From the NCBI RefSeq assembly GCF_002090155.1, contig NZ_BBRM01000004.1, positions 186,001 through 250,000 on the forward strand: 64,000 bases of DNA, in the 5' to 3' direction. The notes under the pieces were generated by a model that saw only the letters and a program-made list of their open reading frames with translations, had not been told where the DNA came from and made no database searches. This DNA is from Demequina sp. NBRC 110056. Lineage in GTDB: Bacteria; Actinomycetota; Actinomycetes; Actinomycetales; Demequinaceae. The position numbers and the translations under genes are program-made. Every line of letters begins with the position of its first letter. Position 1 is the stretch's first letter. Positions 40,426 to 48,807 of this stretch are shown piece by piece.

Positions 40426-43400
40426 ATGGCTCAGGCTCAGCCCGAGGCCCGCCGGCGACGCCCGGCGCTCTGGTGGACGGCCGGCGCGCTCGTCGCGACC
40501 ACCGCCGTGACGGGCGCGGTGCTCGCGGACGGCTACGACGAGCAGGAGGTGCCGCGTGTCGAGGAGTCCGTCTGGGTCACGCGCGACGACGGACGCTACG
40601 CGCGCGTCAACACCGAGCTCGGCGAGATCGACACGGTGCGCGCCGTCGCGGAGCCGGCAGGCGTGGTGCAGTCGGGGCCGAGCTCGGTGGTCTTCACCCA
40701 GGGCTACGCCCAGGCATGGCCCATCGATCCGGCGGCGCCCCTCGACCTGACGTCGGGCGACGACGGCGCCGCGTCCGGCGCGGCGCTGGTCGCGGGGACG
40801 ACGCCGACGGGGACCGAGCAGGTGCTGACCGGGGCGGGAGCCGTCGTCTACCTGACCAGCGTGGGCGAGGTCTCCGTCACCTCCTACCCCGAGCCCGGCG
40901 AGCCCATGGCCGCGCCCCGCACCCTCGACCCCTCTGCGGGAGTCGTCGAGGACGACGAGGACCAGCAGGAGACGTTCGCGGCCGACGCGGTCGCGATCGA
41001 CGACGCCGGCACCGTCGCGATGCTGTCGCTCGCCGAGGGAGCCGTCTGGCGGTACGACCTCGCCTCGGGCAGCTTCGAGGAGGAGCCCACGCCCGTCCCC
41101 TCGCCGCCCGGCGCCGACAGCGAGCCGTCCCTCACTCTCGCCGGCGGCCGATGGGCGCTGCTCGACGCGGAGTCGAGCCGCCTGTGGGTCGAGGGCCTCG
41201 ACGAGCCCACGGTTCTGCAGCTGGGCGACGACCCCGCCCTGCAGGCCACGTCGTCGGACCTCGACGCCGTCCTGGTCGCCGACGCGAGCGGACTCGTGAG
41301 CGTCGACACCGCCACGGGGCAACCCGACCGCGTGGTCACGACCTCGGGGGTCCCCGCAGCTCCCGTCGTCGTGGACGGCCGCGCTCACGCCGCCTGGGTG
41401 ACCGGCGCCGGCGGGTCCCTGTGGGATGGCGAGCGCGAGGAGACCGTCGCCCTCGAGGTCGAGGCGGGCGCGTTCGACGACGTGCAGTCGCCGAGCCCGG
41501 TGTTCCGCACCAACGGCGACCGTGCGGTGCTGACCGAGACCGCGACCGGGTCCCTGTGGACGGTGCCCGACGGCCTGCTGCTGCCGAGCGCGGACTGGGA
41601 TCCCGTCGAGGACACCGACGAGGTGCTCGGTGAGGTGAGCGTCGACGACGTCATCGAGCAGGAGCCACCGGTCGCGGTGGACGACGCCTTCGGGGTGCGC
41701 GCGGGGTCGGTCGTGTCTCTCCCGCTGCTCTACAACGACCACGATCCCAACGCCGCCGACGTGCTGTCCATCGATCCCGCGTCCGTGTCCGCGGTGGCGG
41801 ACCCGGCATTCGGCGCGGTGAGCCTCGTGAGCGAGGACCAGTCCGCGGTGATCTCGGTGGCCGCCACATCCGGCACGAGCACGTTCACGTACGCGGTCAC
41901 CGACGGCTACGGCCTGTCCGAGCCGGCGACCGTCACGCTGACGGTGATCCCCGACGAGTCGAACGAGGCACCTGTGTGGTGCGGCGTGGAGGCCTGCACG
42001 CAGGAGTGGCCCAGCCCCCAGGTGGCTCCGGGCGGCTTCGCCGAGGTCGACGTCCTCGCGGGGTGGGTCGACCCCGACGGCGATGCCTTGGCACTGACGG
42101 ACGCCCATGCCGATGACCCCGATGCGCCGCTCACCGTGATCCCGACCGAGGCCGGCACCGTCGCGATCCGCCACCACGATCCCAACGGATCCGAGGGCGT
42201 GATCCCGCTGACCGTGACGGTGACCGACGCCCACGGCGAGCAGGCCACCCGCGCCCTGCGGCTGCAGGTGACGAGCGCCCCCGCGCTCGAGGTTCGCCCC
42301 GTCGCCGTCACCGGCGGCCTCGACCAGACCACGCGCGTCGCGATCGCGGACCACGTCAGGGGCGGGTCAGGCTCGTATCGGCTCGTCGACGCGGTCGTGT
42401 CGCAGGGCGGCGACGACGTGCTGGTGACGCCGCTCGCCGCGAACGGCACGATCGAGCTCAGCGCGCTCGCGGCCGGACGCTACGCCGCGACGTTCACCGT
42501 CGAGGACACCGTGACTCGAGCGCAGTCCTCGGCGACGCTTCGCTACAGCGTCGCCGAGACCCCTCGGCCTCTGTCGCTGCCGCCGCTCACCACCTTCGTC
42601 CGAGCGCAGGAGGACGCCACCGTCGACGTGCTCGCGACGGCGCAGGACAGCTCGGGACGCGTGCTCATGGTCGCCGCGGCCACGAGCGCCGAGCCTCAGC
42701 TGAGCGTCAGCGTCGTCGGCACGTCCTTCGTGCGCGTGAGCGGTTCCACCGCGAGCGGCGACCCGGGCCTCGTCGGCACGGCCGACGTCACCGTCGCCGA
42801 CGGCGCAGGCAACACGGCCTCGACCCAGCTCACGGTCTTCCTCCTGCCACCGGCCCAGGGTCTGGGGCCGATCGCGATGCCCGACGCCGTCACGGTTCGC
42901 GCAGGAAGCCAGGTCGACATCCCCGTCCTCGCGAACGACACCGGTCCTCGCGGCGAGCGGCTCATGCTCGATCCCGCCGTCGAGGGGTCGGGCGACCCCG
43001 ACGAGCTCGCCTTCGGCTCGGGCAAGCTCCTGCGCTACCTGGCCCCGACCACGCCGGGGACCTACACGCTGCGCTACAGCACCTTCATCGAGTCCGACGC
43101 GTCTCGCACCGACACGTCCTCGGTGACGATCACGGTGCTGCCGGCAGGCTCCAACCGCGCGCCCGAGCCGCCCACGCTCACCGCGCGCGTGCTCAAGGGC
43201 CAGGTCGTGCGGATCCCGTTCACCGGCGCGGGAGTCGACCCGGACGGCGACGCCGTCTCGCTCGTCGACGTCAGCCAGCCCGGCCCCGCGCTCGGCACCG
43301 CTCAGGTCTCCGCGTCCGGAGCGGCGATCCTGTATCGCGCGCCGTTGATGGCGGTGCCCGGCGGGCAGGTCGCCTTCACCTACTCGGTGATCGACGAGCA

Positions 43401-46400
43401 GGGCGAGCCGGCGACGGGCACCGTGCGCATCGGCGTGCTCGACACCGACGTGTCCGATGTGGCGCCCGTGACGTACAGCGACTACCTGAGCGCGCAGCTC
43501 GGGTCCCCGGACGCGCTCCCGGTCGAGCCGCTGCTGAACGACACCGACCCGCTCCAGGGCGAGCTCTCGCTCATCGACATCCGACCAGCCGCAGAGCCGG
43601 GGTCCGCCGAGTACGACCGGCTTGACTCCCTCATCGACCGCGGGGCCTTCGACGCGGACGGCACGGTGCTGCTGGAGCCAGGCGACGTGGCGGGGACCCA
43701 CTCGTACCTCTACACCGTCGAGTCCCCGGTCTCGCTGTCCACGGCCGAGGGGCGCATCGTCGTCGACGTCTCGGAGGCCGCCAACCCGCCGACGTTGCGC
43801 ATCCAGGACACCGTCGTGACGGCACGCACCCGCCACGACCTCGCGGCCGGGATCGACGTCGTCACCGGCAAGGTCCAGTGGCCCGGCGGCGGCGACGTGA
43901 GCGGCCTCGCGCTCGAGCTGTGGGACGATGCGCCCGCCGGGTTCACCGTGCAGGGCTGGACGATCTCGGGCGACCTTCCGCGTCAGCGCACCATCGTGCC
44001 GTTCTCGCTCACCGGGCTCGACGCCACCGGCGCGACCGTCACGAGCTACGGCTTCCTGCGGATCCCGGCGCTCGACGAGATGCGCCTGCAGCCAGCTCTC
44101 GACCTTGCCCCCGTGGTCGTCGACGAGGACGAGTCCGTCGAGTTCGACGTGCACGACCTCCTCGACCTCACACCCGCCGACCGCATCGACGTTCGCCAGG
44201 ATCCGTCCTTCGCGGTCCAGCGCTCCGCCGCAGCGTGCGCTCCCGCCGGAGGCGACCGCGTGCGGTACAGCGCGGGCCGCGAGGCGCCGTGGGCCGACAC
44301 CTGCTCGGTGGCCGTCAGACTGTCGAGCCAGGACACCTGGAGCGTCGTCGCCTTCCCGATCTCGATCGTGCCGCAGGAGCCCCAGGCGATCCTGGGGCCG
44401 CTCAGCCGCACCATCCGGCCCGCCGAGTCGGACTCCGTCGACCTCGTGGGTGAGCTCGTCAGCTGGGAGGGCGACCGCGTCGGAGACGTGTCCGCGCTCG
44501 CGTTGACGACCGCGTACGACGGTGCCGCCTTCGACATCACGAGCGCCGGCGGCACGCTCACCGCCACGGCCCGAGCCGATGCGGTGCCGGGAACGCGCGA
44601 GGTGGTGCGCGTGCGATCCGCGGCGTTCGGAGGTCTCACGACCACCATCACGCTCGTGGTGGGCAGCGCGCCGGTCGACGCGCCACGCGGCGCGACGTTC
44701 AGCCAGTCGTGCGACGTCAGCGCCGGCCCCCGGTGCACCATCTCGGTCGTCGGCGTGGGGGGCGAGTACGACCCCTTCGCCGGAGCGGAGGGCGGCGGGC
44801 TCACCCTCACCCGCGTCGGCGGCGAAGGCACCGTGACGTGCCCCGCCGCCACCGTGACGCAGGCGAACGCGACCCAGATCGTCGCGACGTGGCCCGCGGG
44901 GCAGCGCCCCGAGGGCGGCGAGTGCACGGTGCCGTTCACCGTGGCGGACGCCCAGGGCCGGACCGGTCCCGGCACCCTGACCCTCGACGTCAGGGGCTAT
45001 CCGAAGCCCCCGGCGAGCGTCACGACCGTGGCCTACACCGGCACGTCCGTGACGCTCGACGTCGCCCTCGGGCCGGCGGCGCAGGCCCAGCCGCGCGTCT
45101 CGTCCGTCGTCATCCATCGCTCCGGCTCGCCGGTCGCCGCGGACTGCTCTGCGGCGAGCGCCTCGACGTACCGCTGCGTCGTCGCCGGGCTCGTGAACGG
45201 CGAGCGCGCCTCGTTCACCGCGCGAGCCGTCAACGCGATCGGCGAGTCCCTCGACTCGTCGGCGCACACCACCTGGGCCTACGAGGCGCCGGTCATCGCG
45301 TCGGTCACGGCCTCGCCGGTGCACCGCAGCCCGGGGACCACCAGCACCCAAGGCGTCGTCTCGGTGACCATCGAGGCGAGCGCCGACACTCGCGCGTTCG
45401 CGGTCTCCGGCACCGATCAGACGTTCCCGCGCACCGGACCGACCACGACCTTCGAGACGGTGCTTCCGGTGGGTCCCCAGAACCTCCAGGTCACGCCGAT
45501 CAGCGAGTTCGCCCCGCCCTTGACCGGCGACAACCGTGGCCAGGCGACGAGCGCGCCGGTGACCGTGGCGGGTAGCCCGTCCTACACGTCGAGCATCTCC
45601 GCAGTCGCCGACGGCACCCGGATCACCGTGTCAGGCGGCGCGTTCCAGGCCAACTCCTCGGCGCTGCCCACCACCCAGATCTGGTACGCCTGGACCGGAG
45701 CGCGTCCGACCTGCTCGATGGACGATTCGGGGCGCGCCGCGGTCACGGGCGCCGATCACGTCGCCTCCTCGACGGCGGTGATCACGGGCCTGCAGGCCAA
45801 CACGACGTACAACGTCGCGGTGTGCGGGTCCAACGGCTACGGCCGCGCCACCAGCAACGATGTCACGGCCTACACCTGGATCGCCCCGACCTCTCCTGAC
45901 GGCGACGCGACCTACCGCGTGGCCACGGCGTGGCAGGCGCAGGGCACGCGCGCCTACGCCGTCGCCTTGGAGTCCGGCCCGACGCTGACGGCTCCCGCAG
46001 GGTTCTCGATTGCCTACTGGTACGACGGCGCGGGCAAGTCCTCCACCTTCCAGCTGCGTGCGGACCTCGTCCAGACCATCACGGCGGCGGCGTGCTCGAG
46101 GGTCCTGCCGGACCTGTGCGGCGCGCCCCGCACCATCGCCCCCGCTCCTGGCTCTCCGCCCGCTCCGGTGACGGTCACGTTCCCCGCAGCGCCGGGAGTG
46201 ACCCATCCGGACGGCTCGAGCCAGGCCGGATGCTTCCCCGAAGGCACGGCGGACGCGAGCGCCGTCTCCGTCACGGCCGCGGCGCGCGGCGCGGCGACGG
46301 TGATCATCGAGGGCACCGAGTTCGTGGTCGACTGGACCGGTGCGTTCGCCGACCTGCCGCAGCTGCGCCACGCCTTCACCGTGTGCGATCCGCCTCCGGA

Positions 46401-46446
46401 CGTGCCGGACCCCACTCCGTCCGCAGAGCCGTCGGACACGCCATGA
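40426..46446 (+). CDS. Giant membrane-anchored Ig-like/fibronectin-type surface protein (Fn3 of PFNA cluster)
   Basis: 2006 residues, the largest gene here. Arg-rich residues 9-12 and a hydrophobic helix at about 14-34 form an N-terminal signal anchor. Residues about 45-400 show repeated short beta-blade-like units (SVWVTRDDGRYARVN, GSLWDGEREETVAL), consistent with a beta-propeller. From about 409 a series of Ig-like/cadherin-like modules follows, each with a VDD-x-x-x-x-R-A-G-S or LANDT-type start (AVDDAFGVRAGSVVSLPLLY; MPDAVTVRAGSQVDIPVLAN). About 1525-1840 resembles fibronectin type III. A Pro/Ser/Asp tail ends it, with no sortase motif or second membrane helix. In Bifidobacterium the corresponding fn3 protein is surface-exposed and cytokine-binding. 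Its role here is inferred as adhesion or envelope structure controlled by the adjacent kinase. Confidence 0.85.
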   Translation: MAQAQPEARRRRPALWWTAGALVATTAVTGAVLADGYDEQEVPRVEESVWVTRDDGRYARVNTELGEIDTVRAVAEPAGVVQSGPSSVVFTQGYAQAWPIDPAAPLDLTSGDDGAASGAALVAGTTPTGTEQVLTGAGAVVYLTSVGEVSVTSYPEPGEPMAAPRTLDPSAGVVEDDEDQQETFAADAVAIDDAGTVAMLSLAEGAVWRYDLASGSFEEEPTPVPSPPGADSEPSLTLAGGRWALLDAESSRLWVEGLDEPTVLQLGDDPALQATSSDLDAVLVADASGLVSVDTATGQPDRVVTTSGVPAAPVVVDGRAHAAWVTGAGGSLWDGEREETVALEVEAGAFDDVQSPSPVFRTNGDRAVLTETATGSLWTVPDGLLLPSADWDPVEDTDEVLGEVSVDDVIEQEPPVAVDDAFGVRAGSVVSLPLLYNDHDPNAADVLSIDPASVSAVADPAFGAVSLVSEDQSAVISVAATSGTSTFTYAVTDGYGLSEPATVTLTVIPDESNEAPVWCGVEACTQEWPSPQVAPGGFAEVDVLAGWVDPDGDALALTDAHADDPDAPLTVIPTEAGTVAIRHHDPNGSEGVIPLTVTVTDAHGEQATRALRLQVTSAPALEVRPVAVTGGLDQTTRVAIADHVRGGSGSYRLVDAVVSQGGDDVLVTPLAANGTIELSALAAGRYAATFTVEDTVTRAQSSATLRYSVAETPRPLSLPPLTTFVRAQEDATVDVLATAQDSSGRVLMVAAATSAEPQLSVSVVGTSFVRVSGSTASGDPGLVGTADVTVADGAGNTASTQLTVFLLPPAQGLGPIAMPDAVTVRAGSQVDIPVLANDTGPRGERLMLDPAVEGSGDPDELAFGSGKLLRYLAPTTPGTYTLRYSTFIESDASRTDTSSVTITVLPAGSNRAPEPPTLTARVLKGQVVRIPFTGAGVDPDGDAVSLVDVSQPGPALGTAQVSASGAAILYRAPLMAVPGGQVAFTYSVIDEQGEPATGTVRIGVLDTDVSDVAPVTYSDYLSAQLGSPDALPVEPLLNDTDPLQGELSLIDIRPAAEPGSAEYDRLDSLIDRGAFDADGTVLLEPGDVAGTHSYLYTVESPVSLSTAEGRIVVDVSEAANPPTLRIQDTVVTARTRHDLAAGIDVVTGKVQWPGGGDVSGLALELWDDAPAGFTVQGWTISGDLPRQRTIVPFSLTGLDATGATVTSYGFLRIPALDEMRLQPALDLAPVVVDEDESVEFDVHDLLDLTPADRIDVRQDPSFAVQRSAAACAPAGGDRVRYSAGREAPWADTCSVAVRLSSQDTWSVVAFPISIVPQEPQAILGPLSRTIRPAESDSVDLVGELVSWEGDRVGDVSALALTTAYDGAAFDITSAGGTLTATARADAVPGTREVVRVRSAAFGGLTTTITLVVGSAPVDAPRGATFSQSCDVSAGPRCTISVVGVGGEYDPFAGAEGGGLTLTRVGGEGTVTCPAATVTQANATQIVATWPAGQRPEGGECTVPFTVADAQGRTGPGTLTLDVRGYPKPPASVTTVAYTGTSVTLDVALGPAAQAQPRVSSVVIHRSGSPVAADCSAASASTYRCVVAGLVNGERASFTARAVNAIGESLDSSAHTTWAYEAPVIASVTASPVHRSPGTTSTQGVVSVTIEASADTRAFAVSGTDQTFPRTGPTTTFETVLPVGPQNLQVTPISEFAPPLTGDNRGQATSAPVTVAGSPSYTSSISAVADGTRITVSGGAFQANSSALPTTQIWYAWTGARPTCSMDDSGRAAVTGADHVASSTAVITGLQANTTYNVAVCGSNGYGRATSNDVTAYTWIAPTSPDGDATYRVATAWQAQGTRAYAVALESGPTLTAPAGFSIAYWYDGAGKSSTFQLRADLVQTITAAACSRVLPDLCGAPRTIAPAPGSPPAPVTVTFPAAPGVTHPDGSSQAGCFPEGTADASAVSVTAAARGAATVIIEGTEFVVDWTGAFADLPQLRHAFTVCDPPPDVPDPTPSAEPSDTP

Positions 46447-46479
46447 TCACCCCCAGGACAACCCCCCGAGAGGACGCCC

Positions 46480-47445
46480 ATGACGATCTCGTCTGAACAG
46501 GCCAGCTGGTACGCCGAGACGTTCGCCGCGCTCGCGGACAACGTCGAGAGGGCGATCCTCGGCAAGCGCCACGTCGTCGAGCTGGTGCTGGCCACGGCGC
46601 TCACCGGAGGCCACGTCCTGCTGGAGGATGTCCCCGGAACAGGCAAGACGGCGCTCGCGCGCACGCTCGCGCGGACCGTCGAGTGCACCTCGTCGCGCAT
46701 CCAGTTCACCCCGGATCTCCTGCCAGGCGACGTCACCGGCGTCACCATCTACGACCAGAAGAAGGGCGAGTTCGAGTTCCACGCCGGGCCCGTGTTCGCG
46801 AACATCGTGCTCGCCGACGAGATCAACCGCGCGAGCCCGAAGACCCAGTCCGCGCTCCTCGAGGTGATGGAGGAGGGTCACGTGACCGTCGACGGCGTCT
46901 CGCGCGACGTCGGCAGGCCGTTTCTCGTCATCGCGACGCAGAACCCCGTGGAGCAGGCCGGCACCTATCGCCTCCCCGAGGCGCAGCTCGACCGCTTCAT
47001 GATCCGCACGTCGATCGGCTACCCGGACGAGGCCTCGACGCTGCGCATCCTGCAGGGCGCCATCGAGCCCGCTCCCGAGGTCCCCGCGATCGTGACTCCC
47101 GACACGCTGGTGCAGCTCATGGAGCTGTCGCGCACGGTCTACGTCAACCCGATCATCGCGGACTACATCATGCGGATCGTCGACGCGACCAGGCGAGCGT
47201 CCGAGGCTCGGCTCGGCGTGTCCGTGCGCGGCGCGATCGCGCTCACCCGCCTCGTCACGACCTGGGCGGCCGCGCGCGGCCGGACCTACGTGACCCCCGA
47301 CGACGTCCGCGATCTCGCGGTGCCCGCGCTCGCGCATCGGCTCATCCTCGAACCCGAGGCCGAGTTCGACGGCGTCACCCAGGTCGACGTCGTCGGCCAG
47401 GTGCTGCTCGACGTCGTCGCGCCCACGGAGAACGGCCAGGCCTGA
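46480..47445 (+). CDS. MoxR-family AAA+ ATPase
   Basis: 321 residues. Walker A VLLEDVPGTGKTALARTLAR near residue 53, the MoxR-specific IQFTPDLLPGDVTG, Walker B VLADEINRASPKTQSALLE and sensor 1 FLVIATQNPVEQ-AGTYRLPEAQLDRF. MoxR ATPases act as chaperones for neighbouring DUF58/vWA or secreted proteins. ATG 46480 follows a GAGAGGA-like site. The next gene encodes DUF58, the usual partner. Confidence 0.95.
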   Translation: MTISSEQASWYAETFAALADNVERAILGKRHVVELVLATALTGGHVLLEDVPGTGKTALARTLARTVECTSSRIQFTPDLLPGDVTGVTIYDQKKGEFEFHAGPVFANIVLADEINRASPKTQSALLEVMEEGHVTVDGVSRDVGRPFLVIATQNPVEQAGTYRLPEAQLDRFMIRTSIGYPDEASTLRILQGAIEPAPEVPAIVTPDTLVQLMELSRTVYVNPIIADYIMRIVDATRRASEARLGVSVRGAIALTRLVTTWAAARGRTYVTPDDVRDLAVPALAHRLILEPEAEFDGVTQVDVVGQVLLDVVAPTENGQA

Positions 47446-47448
47446 CGC

Positions 47449-48807
47449 ATGCCCGAGCCCACCGAGCCACCGTACGGTCACACCGTGACCGGCACCCGCA
47501 CGCGCGGGGCGACGGTGACGCGGTACGCGACGGACAGCCGCGGCGTGTCGGCGCGCGTCGACGCGGGACGCAGCGTCGTCGCTCGGCTGGCCGGCGCGCT
47601 GCAGCGCGGCTGGACGGCGACCACCGAGGCTATCAACGGCGCAGGGTGGCTGCTGCTCGCGTGCGCGGCAGGAGGTCTCCTCGTCGCCGTCGCATGGGGC
47701 TGGTCGGAGGCGTGGTTCGTCGCGTTCGCCTCGCTCGTGATGCTCGCGCTGTGCACGCCCTTCCTGCTCGGCCGGCACTCCTACGCCGTGACGCTCGAGT
47801 TCGAACGCGACCGGGTGGTCGCTGGCTCCGAGTTCACGGCGGAGCTCGTGGTGCGCAACGCCGGGGCGCGGGCCTCGCTGCCCGCGCTGCTCGACATCCC
47901 GGTCGGCGACGGCCTCATCGAGGCGCACATCCCGCTCCTGCGCGCCGGCGCCGAGCACCGCGAGACGCTCACGATCGCGGCGCCCCGCCGCGGGGTCATC
48001 GCGGTCGGGCCCATGACGATCAGCCGCGGAGACCCCCTCGGCGTGCTGCAGCGCGACCACACGTGGCCCGACGTCCAGCACGTCTACGTGCACCCCGCCA
48101 CGGTGCCCATCCCGTCGTCGTCCGCTGGCCTGCTGCGCGACCTCGAGGGCCTCGTCACGTCGACCACCGTAGACTCCGACCTCGCCTTCCACGCGATCCG
48201 CGACTATCTGCCGGGTGACTCGCGGCGCCACGTGCACTGGCGGTCGACCGCCAAGACCGGGCAGCTGATGGTGCGCCAGTACGAGGAGACGCGCAGGTCG
48301 CGGATCGCGATCGCTCTCGACCTCGACATCAGCCAGTACGCGTCGGAGGACGAGTTCGAGATGGCCGTCTCCGTCGCGGCGTCCCTCGGCGTCCAGGCCG
48401 TCCGCTCCGGTCGCGAGGTGGTGATCACCACCAGCGGCGCCATCCCACGCCACGCGGCGGAGCGCGTCCACTCCATGACGACGCTTCCCACCCTCACGCC
48501 CACGGGCCTGCTGGATGCGATGAGCGGCGTCGACGCGAGCGACCTCGTCATGCCGCTCCCGCTCGTCGCGGGGATGACCTCGCAGGAGGCGCACCACCTG
48601 TCGATGGTCTTCCTCGTCACCGGGTCCGAGCTTCCCGTCGCGAGGCTCCGACAGGCGGCCGTGGCGTTCTCCGCCGACGTCTCCGTCGTCGGAGTGCGCA
48701 GCGAGACCGGGGCCCAGCCGACCGTGCGCTCGGCGCGCGAGCTCCGCGTCCTCACCGTGGGGATGCTGCATGACCTCAGCCACCTCATGCTGCGGGGGCC
48801 GGCCTGA
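47449..48807 (+). CDS. DUF58 membrane protein
   Basis: 452 residues. Two adjacent transmembrane helices at about 64-103 (GWLLLACAAGGLLVAVAW and FVAFASLVMLALCTPFLL), then an extended domain and the DUF58 signature AFHAIRDYLPGDSRRHVHWR with STAKTGQLMVRQYEET. The family partners MoxR ATPases and transglutaminase-like proteins and has a vWA-like fold (IAIALDLDIS). Start 3 bases after the MoxR stop; its TGA overlaps the next ATG by one base. Confidence 0.92.
   Translation: MPEPTEPPYGHTVTGTRTRGATVTRYATDSRGVSARVDAGRSVVARLAGALQRGWTATTEAINGAGWLLLACAAGGLLVAVAWGWSEAWFVAFASLVMLALCTPFLLGRHSYAVTLEFERDRVVAGSEFTAELVVRNAGARASLPALLDIPVGDGLIEAHIPLLRAGAEHRETLTIAAPRRGVIAVGPMTISRGDPLGVLQRDHTWPDVQHVYVHPATVPIPSSSAGLLRDLEGLVTSTTVDSDLAFHAIRDYLPGDSRRHVHWRSTAKTGQLMVRQYEETRRSRIAIALDLDISQYASEDEFEMAVSVAASLGVQAVRSGREVVITTSGAIPRHAAERVHSMTTLPTLTPTGLLDAMSGVDASDLVMPLPLVAGMTSQEAHHLSMVFLVTGSELPVARLRQAAVAFSADVSVVGVRSETGAQPTVRSARELRVLTVGMLHDLSHLMLRGPA

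Noticed and set aside
39049..45351. Very long minus-strand frames opposite the kinase and fn3 genes
   Set aside because: They are antisense shadows caused by GC-biased third positions; the products are Arg/Gly/His-rich with no domain.
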